64,000 nucleotides of DNA from Apus apus. Lineage: Eukaryota > Chordata > Aves > Apodiformes > Apodidae. The position numbers were made by a program, and so were the translations under genes. The stretch is from the NCBI RefSeq assembly GCF_020740795.1, contig NC_067285.1, positions 109,703,652 through 109,767,651 on the forward strand, given 5' to 3'. The notes below the pieces were generated by a model. That model made no database searches. It was not told where the DNA came from and was given only the letters and a program-made list of their open reading frames with translations. Shown here in pieces: positions 55,485 through 64,000 of the stretch (position 1 is the stretch's first letter; each line of letters starts with the position of its first letter).

Positions 55485-56096
55485 AAATCATAGAATCCTA
55501 GAATGGCTTGGATTGGAAGGGACCTTAAAGACCATCTAGTTCCAAACCCCCTGCATAGGCAGGGACACCTCCCACTAGACCAGGCTGCTCAGAGCCCCAT
55601 CCAACCTGGGCATGAGCACTTCCAGGGATGGGGCAGCCACAGCCTCCTTGGGCAACCTGTTCCCGTGTCTCACCACCCTCACACTTTCCTCCTAATGTCT
55701 AACATAAATCTCCCCTCTTCCAGTTTTAAAACCATTACCCCTTGTCCTCTGACTCCATGTCCTTGTCCAAAGTCCCTCCCCAGCTTTCCTGTAGCCCCTT
55801 CAGGCACTGGAAGGTGCTCTAAGGCCTCCCTGGAGCCTTCTGTTGTCCAGGCTGAACAGCCCCAACTCTCCCAGCCTGTCTCCAGAGCAGAGCTGCTCCA
55901 GCCCTTGGATCATCTTCACGGCCCTCCTCTGGACTTGCTCCAAGAGCTCTAAGTCCTAGTATTGAGGGCTCCAGACCTGGACACAGCACTCCAGGTGGGT
56001 CTCACGAGAGTGGAGTAGAGGGGGAGAATCACCTCCTTTGACCTGCTGGCCACACTTCTTTTGGGGCAGCCCAGGACATGGTTGGATTCAAAGTTC
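55485..56096 (-). mobile_element. CR1 3' copy (minus), different subfamily
   Basis: Starts AATCATAGAATCCTAGAATG, TTGGAAGGGACCTTAAAG; includes CCCACTAGACCAGGCTGC, GGCTGAACAGCCCCAACTC and GGGGCAGCCCAGGACATGG, then ends. It is about 0.6 kb. Confidence 0.94.
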
Positions 56097-57861
56097 ATCT
56101 CACGCTCTATCATTAAAAATACGATAAGTTGCACATTAATTTGATAATGCAAAAAGTATCACAGGTGAAAAGCCTGCTAATTGGAATGGTCCTTTTTATT
56201 GTTCACCCATCTTCATATTCCTCATGGTGGTCTTCCAATACAGGATTAATTAAAAGAAAAAAAAGACTAACATCAAATATCCTTTCTACTTAGCAATGCC
56301 TCACAGGTTTGTATAATCTCTCACTGAAGCTATTACTGGAATACCTTTTAGCTTGAAATCTTTAATTAAACATTAATTCCCTTAAAACATTTTCAGAGCC
56401 TTTATTTAAATAACTTTTAAGTTATTTGCCTGCCACAGTGCACTGTCTTCTTGTAATCAGTATTTAATAACCTGTGCAGTTTAATCCCAATGTAAAGAAT
56501 TTGGCAATGACAAATTAAATTGAAAAACCCTGCTGTAAATCTAGATGGTTCACTGTGATGCTTATTTTTGACTATCTTAATTCCTTGCTGAAAATAAAGA
56601 GTCTTGCCTTCCTTTAATGCTTACATGAGTTGTTTTTTAAAGGGGAGATTATAATTTTCTTCTTTACTTTTCTATGCATCTTAGTGGGGGCTGGACCAGA
56701 TCAGTGTGGAGGCAAACTCAGCAGCTCGTGACTAAGGTACCAAAATCTTGTAAAATTGAAGAGCAAACAGTTATTTATCTTTTCTCTCTACTGAGATGAT
56801 CAGGTGGCTTCAGGATATGATCTACTACATGACCGTGGTCGTGTTTTATCATTAACACAGCTCTTATGTACTCTTATGCACTTCTTAAAAGTGGTGCAGT
56901 CACTACGTGCTTAAGGTGAGTTCCTGTAGCTTGTTTCACTCATGCAGATTGTGAGTATTTTGGTTATAAAGGCACAAATCAGCTTTGTTCAGTCAGTGAC
57001 CATTTAGAAAACTTGCACATTTCTAGACTGAATAACACTTGAAGTTCCAATCTGGATATTCAGTAAATGAGATAAAAGAAACCAGATACCTTTGAGTCTT
57101 CATTTGACTAATTTAAAATATGTAAGACTCAACCAGCATGAGAGAGCCCATGTGATGCAGGTACTCTGTGGTGGATGGCTGCCCTTCCCAAGAAAAATGC
57201 AGTGGAGAAATTCATGCCCTAAGGCCTGTACTTACTGCTTGAGGAGCAAGTTAGATATTTTAGGGATGTCACTATTTACAGGATCAATATTGCTGTTTAG
57301 CCAGACAGCTGGCTGGGCACGGACAAATACTGTCTGCCATCATACACTTCTCCATCTATTGATCTCTCAGCACCTGTTTTGCTGATCAAACAGACAGATG
57401 TAGCGGGACCAGGAGCAACTTATTCCTAGTTTCACATCACTAATGGGGTTTGTCTCACATAACTCCCCACTCAAAAGCTAGATGAGCAGTTAGCTACATC
57501 AGCAAACCTGGAGCCCTGTGGAAAGAGCCAAGTGGATTCACCCCATCTGTTTTAGGCAGGACTCATCACCTCCTGGAAGCACCTACCCCAGATAAATGCA
57601 GCCCACATCCCCTCCTGCCTCCCAGTCTCTCAACATCAGAGAACCACAGTAACACTGGAGAAAAGTATCATGTTATGGAAAGCAGAAAATGCAATCTTAG
57701 TAGAGATGAGTCAAAGTGAAGAGGATGGATACAAACTTTTCCTGAATTCAGAATATCCAACGGAGGATGCAGAGAGATTTTTTTCAGATCTACTCCAGCA
57801 AATATGTAGAGTTCTTCATGTCAGTCCAAGCTGTTGCTTATTTGCTGGGAAAGTGTTATCT
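56097..57861. other. AT-rich intergenic stretch
   Basis: No gene, CR1 or RNA recognised. TTAATTAA-like words recur near 56230-56400. Confidence 0.75.
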
Positions 57862-58045
57862 TGACCTCCCTTGACCTGCTGGCCATACTGCATTTGATGC
57901 AGCCCAGGACACAGCTGGTTTCTGGGCTGCAAGCACACATTGCTGGCTCATGTTATCTTCTCATCAACCAGCACCCCCAAGTCCTCCCCTTCAGGGCTGC
58001 TCTCAAGGCCTTCACCCCCCAGCCTGTATTGATACCATGATTAAA
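57862..58045 (-). mobile_element. Internal CR1 fragment (minus orientation)
   Basis: GCAGCCCAGGACACAGCTGG, GGGCTGCAAGCACACATTGC, CATCAACCAGCACCCCCAAG and CCCCAGCCTGTATTGATACC are CR1 segments lying upstream of the usual 3' end, in reverse. The 3' tail is missing. Confidence 0.85.
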
Positions 58046-58375
58046 TCCAGTTTTTCCTCGATTTAATCCTTGCCTTGGATGCAGACTAGCAGCAGGCAGA
58101 TGAGTTGAGCCTGAAAAACCATCTGGGGGTGTGTGCTAGGCTGGATGCTGACAGATGGTGCATGAGGAGCAACATGCAGAGCTCACAGCAGCTCCACACA
58201 GTTGGCAGCTCAGGTGTGAGCTGTGCACCTCTGGTTTGCACCAAAATCCATCAGCAAAGGGTTGGAAATGATGCCTGTGAATTATTCTAGTGGACACCTG
58301 GGAGTTTCCCTGCTCTGTGTGGAAACAGCAATAGGAATTGACACTGCTCAGCCCTGGGCTCTCTAAAATTAACTC

Positions 58376-59066
58376 CAGTCCTGTGGAAAAAGACCTGGGG
58401 GTACTAGTGGACCAAAAGCTGGACATGAGCCTCTGATGTGCAGTTGCAGCCCAGAAGGCCAACTGCAGCCTGGGCTGTACCAAAAGAAGTGTGGCCAGCA
58501 GATGGAGAGAGGTGATTCTACCCCTCTACTCTGCCCTGGTGAGACCTCACCTGGAGTTCTGTGTCCAGCTCTGGAGCTCCCAGCACAAGGAAGATGTGGA
58601 CCTGTTGGAACGTGTCCAGAGAGGGGCCAAGAAAATGATCAGAGGGCTGGAGCATCTGTGTTATGAGGACAGGCTGAGGGAGTTGGGGCTGTTCAGTCTG
58701 AAGAAGAGAAGGCTTTGGGGAGACCTTAGAGCACCTTCCAGTACCTGAAGGGGCTACAGGAAAGCTGGGGAGGGTCTTTTTACAGGGGCTTGTAGTCAGA
58801 GGACAAGGGGTAATGGTTTTAAACTGAAAGAAGAGAGATTTACGTTAGAGATCAGGAGGAAATTCTTTAGTGTGAGGGTGGTGGGACACTGGAACAGGCT
58901 GCCCAGGGATGTTGTGGGGGCTCCTTCCCTGGATGTGTTCAAGGTCAGGTTGGATGGGGCTCTGAGCAGCCTGTTCTAGTGGGAGGTGTCCCTGCCCATG
59001 CAGGGGAGTTGGAACTGGATGATCTTTAAGGTCCCTTCCAACTCTAACCATTCTATGATTCTATAA
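58376..59066 (+). mobile_element. CR1 LINE 3' copy, about 0.69 kb
   Basis: From GACCTGGGGGTACTAGTGG through CTGGGCTGTACCAAAAGAAG and CTGTTCAGTCTGAAGAAG to GATGATCTTTAAGGTCCC and the tail CCATTCTATGATTCTAT. It resembles the copy at 50303-50929 closely. Confidence 0.96.
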
Positions 59067-60445
59067 AGAGGTCTATATTGTACTAATTCAGCATAGTGAG
59101 AACTCTCCCACCACACATGTCCACTGCTTTTTGTAATGTGCAGTTTGGTCTGACCATCACTTCTGCCTTCTTCTTATATTTTTAATTTTTATTTGTCTTA
59201 GTATTTTTTTTCCTTCCCCTCCCCCCCCCCCCTTTTTTTTTTTTTTTTTTTTTACCTTCAGGGAATGCTTTAATAGTAATTTCACAGGAATTCAGTTTTG
59301 GTTTTGTTTGTAATAAATGTTGCCAATGGAGTGAAAAAGGAATCCACAGGAGCAATTACTGGTCACAAACAGAGTGAATCAAGGAATTAATTATCTTCAG
59401 CTTTGTTATTATTTTCACTTGCATGATGAAGACACAGGCTGGTGCACTGGCTGCAGTGTGTTTAGAGGAAGAAGAAACATTCTCTGAAGGCCTGTGGGAG
59501 ATCATTAGCTTGAACCTCCCTCTGAAAAAGATGTGTTTTTCTTTTGTGGTAACCTCAGGGCTAAATCTTGAGGATGAACAGGCTCCTATGGACAGGGAGA
59601 CAGAAATCAGACCATCCTGGGAAGGGGGGAAGAATAATCTTCCCTTGACCTTCACATGGGCCTAAAGCACCTGTGCTCACTCCTTGGCATTGCAGTCATT
59701 TGCCTCTCTGCCACAAGTTGCTAACATAAGGCAGAGATACAGCCAACCTCTGTAGCAGTTTGGCACTATAATTAGCTCCCTTTGGCAGAAAAGGCCCCAA
59801 GTTTGGCCTAATTATGGTCAGTTGATGTCTTTGCTATTTCTTTACTATTTCAGTAGAAGGAGGCAGGTGTTTGTTAGCTCCAGGACCAGCAAGCACCAAT
59901 AACCACAGAAGCAACACAAATGCCATGCACTAAAGTACAGAAAAGTTGCTTCCAACACCAACTATATCAGAATAAAGGAGAAAATAATATAATTTTGGCC
60001 ACTTGGCTTTCCTGCCTTCGGCAAAGTTTTTTTGTGTCCCACTTCAAACCTCTTCTCCTCCCTGATTTTCTGCTGTAGCTTCACAGAGTCAGGGAGGTCC
60101 TGCAAGGATGAGAATTTCCTTCAGCTTGAATAAGCTGCAGAGTCTTTTTTGTGCCTGAAACCAGTGGATTTCAGAAGCCTGTAACTCTCTGCTCAAGAAA
60201 GGTCTGTCCTAAAGCATCTTACACTTCCTGAGGACAAACACCTGGTTTTGCTTAGTTGCATGGTCCTGTTTTTTTGCTCTTCAGCTGAACCTGCAAAGGT
60301 CCTGCTCCAGCCAAGGCTGTTGAGTGAAAAAGCCCCGGGAGAAGAGTCAAACAGTGAAGCAGCTGTGACATCTAGTGGTGTTTGTCGCTATTTCAGTCCA
60401 GAGAAAAATCCCCACTATAACCATACACATACATCAGCAAGAAAT
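59067..60445. other. Intergenic stretch with a C/T homopolymer tract
   Basis: No gene recognised. A C run (59221-59232) runs directly into 21 T (59233-59253). Confidence 0.75.
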
Positions 60446-60619
60446 TCGTCACCATGAGGGTAGGAAGGCACTGGAATAGGTTGTAATGCCCCCTCCCTGG
60501 AGGTGTTCAAGGCTAGGTTGGATGAGTCTTGTGCAGCCTGGTCTGGTGGGAGGTTGGAACCTGATGATCTTTAAGGTCCCTTCCAACCTCACCCATCCTA
60601 TAATTCTATGATTCTATAT
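60446..60619 (+). mobile_element. CR1 3'-end fragment
   Basis: GAGGGTAGGAAGGCACTGG, TCCCTGGAGGTGTTCAAGG, CTGATGATCTTTAAGGTCCC and tail ATTCTATGATTCTAT. Confidence 0.93.
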
Positions 60620-60970
60620 CTATGTCCACCCCATGATCAAAAGGACAAGCCTTCCATGACTGACCTGCACTCTTCCTCTACAAGAAGGCTGCAGGAAAAA
60701 AAAAAAAAAAGGTCATCATTTCAGTCACATGGTGACCATAATTCTCATGGAGGAGCAGATGGTCACAAGTCCATGACTTTCCTCCACTGCCACTGAGTTG
60801 GAAAGGCTTTCTAGAATATAAGAATAGCAGAAACTGCTTTAAAAGAGAGATTTGAATGTGATTTATTCTGTGGGTTTTTCACCAGTACCAAGGCAACTTT
60901 AGGGATGAACAGCAACATGTGTTAAACAATGTTAAAAATATAAAAATAGGTAGATTTAATGAAAGCTGAT

Positions 60971-60996
60971 TGTGTGTGTGTGTGTGTGTGTGTGTG
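60971..60996. repeat. (TG)13 microsatellite
   Basis: Thirteen uninterrupted TG units. Confidence 0.97.
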
Positions 60997-61842
60997 ATAT
61001 AACAGAGGAAGACGTGACTGTAGCTTTTACAGCTACAGTAGGATATCAGGGATGTCATGGAGACCACAGGGTCTCAAGTAATTGGAGTGACTTTGGGGTT
61101 CCAAATTGAACTGCAAATGTGTGAACATGGGATTAGCTCCTGTGTATTTAGTTTAGACACTTCTCTACATTTCGTGGGCATTCAATTTGAAGAACTAATC
61201 CCGAAGCAAAGAATTTCGATAGAACTTTAACTTGGTCCTTGCAGAGCTTTGCACAGAGGAGTTGTTGACTCAGCAAGATTTCAGCAAAAAAAACCCCACA
61301 AACAACAAACAAAACAACAACCTCAAAGAAAAATCTTCACTTTATAAAGCAGCTGGGTACTTTTTATGGTGTCTGTTATTTTCGCAAGAATAAAGGTGAC
61401 TTCAGCACAAAAAAATCTTCTGTTTTGAGCAGAATACCTTTGTCTTTAGGTGCAAAACAATTCCTGCTATGGGATAAATCTGTGTTTGTGTTTTACTCTG
61501 GGATTGCTCGGCCTCCAGAAAAACTGTGGACAGAACTTTTGCTCTTCTTTGGTTCCACAGTTCCTGAAAACATGCATGAAAAAGTTCAACAGATGAGTTC
61601 GTGAAGCTGCTGTAGCCAACGCGAGGATTTTCAGACTGTGCAGGTGACTTGTCTGTTTACTGCAGATGTTCTGTTGGGCATCCAATAAAAGACAGCTAAA
61701 AAGGCATCATTTGCCAGTTCAGCATTTCTTTAGGCTTCAACATATATTCAAAACTAAATACCAGTTGCAAATGAGCTTTGCTTTGTGGTTTCATACGCGT
61801 GTTCCGGGGGGAAGTAGGTGAACATCACTGAAACTAAGGGAA

Positions 61843-62110
61843 TTGTTGTGATAGGACAAAGGGTCCTGGTTTTACAATAGAAGATGGGAGATTTCATCTA
61901 GGAAAACATTTTTTATAATGTGGGTGGTGAAATCCTGGCACAGGTTGCCCAGAGAGGTGGCAGATGCCCCATCCCTGGCAACATTCCAGGTCAGGTTGGA
62001 TGGGGCTCTGAGCAACCTGGTCTAGTTGAAGATGTCTCTGCTGACAGAGGGGCTGGACTAGATGAGCTTTAAAGGTCCCTTCCAACCCAAACTATTCTAT
62101 GGTTCTATGA
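61843..62110 (+). mobile_element. Diverged CR1 3' fragment
   Basis: GGGTGGTGAAATCCTGGCAC, GGTTGCCCAGAGAGGTGG, GGTTGGATGGGGCTCTGAGC and CCCAAACTATTCTATGGTTC. Confidence 0.92.
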
Positions 62111-63435
62111 ACATCCCCATGTCACTTCTAGGGGAGAGGTTGATCAGCTGGGGCTCCTAAAAGACACCAGTTCCTGCTCCAGGACCATGCAGCCTAGCCC
62201 AGCCAAGTGGTCATCCTAAAGTTGTCCTAGTGATTTCCCCATGAAATAACAGATGATGCAAATGATGGGAGAGAAGATGGGAGCAGCTGGATCTGCTGCT
62301 TTGTGCAATGAAGGAGCTTGTTCCAACCCCTGAGGACACAGGCCCAGATCTGCTCTGTTACAGACTGTGCAAGATTTAACTAGGCTAAGACCTTCTGTGA
62401 TGTGGCTTTTGGGTGAACAGAAGGAGGTTGTTCCCATTGCTTACCACTCACTTGTTTTCTGATGCTGATTTTCAGAAGCATGGCTCTCTTAAACCCTACA
62501 GGGATAAACAATTAAAACTGCTCCATGTGTAATTACACAGAGACAGAGGAATCAAAGTGTTTCAGGGCTGCTGGGGTCAAAGGGGAGGTGCCAATTTCCA
62601 GCACTGCAGCTCTGGCCCTTAGACATCAGGGTTGCATCAGCTTTCAGCTCAGCTCATCTTGAGCTGCACCCCATGATTCTGAAGCCTTAAAAACCAGCTT
62701 GGCCTCCAGGGAAGGAGAGCTGAGTTTCTTTCTCACACATAGGTTCATTGTTATTAGTGGAAGTCTCTTTCAGGGCAAAGAATGAGCAGCCAAACCCAAC
62801 TCCTTAGGACAGGTGAACAAGCCATGAGGAGGGGCTCTTCTGGCACATACATTTCAAGGAACCTACAGCCCAGTTTGCTCCTACTTCTTCCTGGAGGGCA
62901 GAGGCTCTGCAGGATACAGGATCTTGATCCAGCACCAGGAGAACCCCACACAGCGTTGGTGAGAGCAGAACTGATCCCAAATTGCTGCTTTCCTTTGGTG
63001 AACCCCTCCCATTTTCAGATCTGCTCCATTTCTCGTGACCAGCAGGGCAACCTGACCTTATGGAAGAGCAGGTCTCCAAGATGTGACCATTTCCCAGCAC
63101 TGTGGGGTATCCCCAGGTTCTGACACTTGTGTTTTTAATAAACGGGATCGTTGTGCTCAGCTGCCCCATCTCCAGGAGGGAGAAAAAGCAGCGGGATGGG
63201 TATGGCTGCTCCAGCTGCAGCCCAGTGAACTGCTGCAAAAGCCCATCAAATGCTCAGATTTTCTTGAAGACCTGGAGTTGCTGAAGCATTTCTGGCAAAA
63301 TTTCCTGAATAAAATGAGTGAGCTCTGATAAGCCCCTGACAGAGCCAGACTTGCTTCAGATCACACAGTAAAGGGGAAAAATAGAGAAGTATATTGATGA
63401 AATTGACCACAGGTCTTTAGCAGCACCTTCCTTCC
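62111..63435. other. Intergenic stretch
   Basis: No gene, RNA or repeat recognised. The short ORFs here show no known domain. Confidence 0.72.
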
Positions 63436-63864
63436 CAGGCTGGAGCACCTCTGCAAAGAAGACAGGCTGAAAGTATTGGGGTTATTCAGCCTGGAAAGGC
63501 TCTGGAGAGACCTTAGAGCACCTTCTAATATTTGAAGGGGCTGCAGGAAAGCTGGGGAGGGACTTTTTACAAGGGTTTGTGGTCAGAGGACAAGGGGTAA
63601 TGGATTAAAACTGGAAGAGGGGAGAATTAGGTTGGACATTAGGAAAAAAATCTTCATTGTGAGGGTGATGAGACTCTGAAACAGGCTGCCCAGGGAAGCT
63701 GTGGCTGCCCCATCCCTGGAAGTGTTCAAGGCCAGGCTGGATGGGGCTTGGAGCAGCTTGATCTAGTGGGAGGTGTCTCTGCCCATGCAGGGGGGTTGGA
63801 ACTAGATGATCTTTAAGGTCCCTTCCAACCCAAACCATTCTAGAATTCTATGACTGTATGAAAG
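63436..63864 (+). mobile_element. CR1 3' copy with internal deletion
   Basis: CCAGGCTGGAGCACCTCTGC, TTATTCAGCCTGGAAAGGC (shorter than in other copies), GGGGAGGGACTTTTTACAAG, GATGATCTTTAAGGTCCC and an imperfect tail ATTCTAGAATTCTATG. Confidence 0.94.
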
Positions 63865-64000
63865 TCTGTGGCACAGGGGGCTGCATTCCTGGGGCAATGA
63901 GCAGCCCTGAAACACTTTGGTTCCTCTGTCTCTGTGTAATTAGGCATGGGACAACTTTATATTTTATCCCTGTGAGACTGAAGAAAACCATTTGTTTTAA

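Overview
The window looks like avian nuclear DNA. It has compact introns, many CR1 LINE copies whose 3' ends carry the bird-type ATTCTATGATT tail, and two recognisable vertebrate genes arranged head to head: EIF2AK3 (PERK) on the minus strand and RPIA (ribose-5-phosphate isomerase A) on the plus strand. The same two genes are neighbours in human 2p11.2, so the synteny is old. I cannot name the species. There is no prokaryotic content, CRISPR array or rRNA, and I saw no tRNA by eye.

Positions 1-26102 (minus strand) hold the first four coding exons of EIF2AK3 (exon 1 25840-26102, exon 2 19764-19893, exon 3 3298-3492, exon 4 1762-1892). They join in phase with GT-AG borders and encode about 240 residues: the signal peptide and the start of the ER-lumenal stress-sensing domain. 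The transmembrane segment and kinase domain lie beyond the left edge. The introns are AT-rich and hold a few CR1 copies. The CpG-rich promoter around 26.1-26.6 kb has six CCAAT boxes. Just upstream of the start codon are two tandem copies of a Met-Ser-stop upstream ORF.

Positions 26103-33147 are a ~7 kb intergenic stretch with no gene I can support. Its most striking element is a perfect 14-bp hairpin at 29269-29299.

Positions 33148-51117 (plus strand) hold the complete RPIA gene: nine coding exons with every junction checked for phase, giving 289 aa from the first ATG or 235 aa from the best-context ATG. Its promoter has a facing pair of ZNF143/Staf-type motifs and a GGA-repeat tract. Intron 1 begins with a GC-rich minisatellite that creates long spurious ORFs in several frames, followed by an unexplained 239-codon antisense ORF. 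A poly(A) signal lies at 52233.

Positions 52260-64000 are downstream sequence with no recognised gene, at least eight CR1 pieces, simple repeats and an AT-rich TAATTA cluster near 53.9 kb. I found no evidence of a new multi-gene system. The points most worth a second look are the duplicated minimal uORF in front of PERK, the RPIA promoter and start-codon architecture, the intronic minisatellite and antisense ORF, and the intergenic hairpin.
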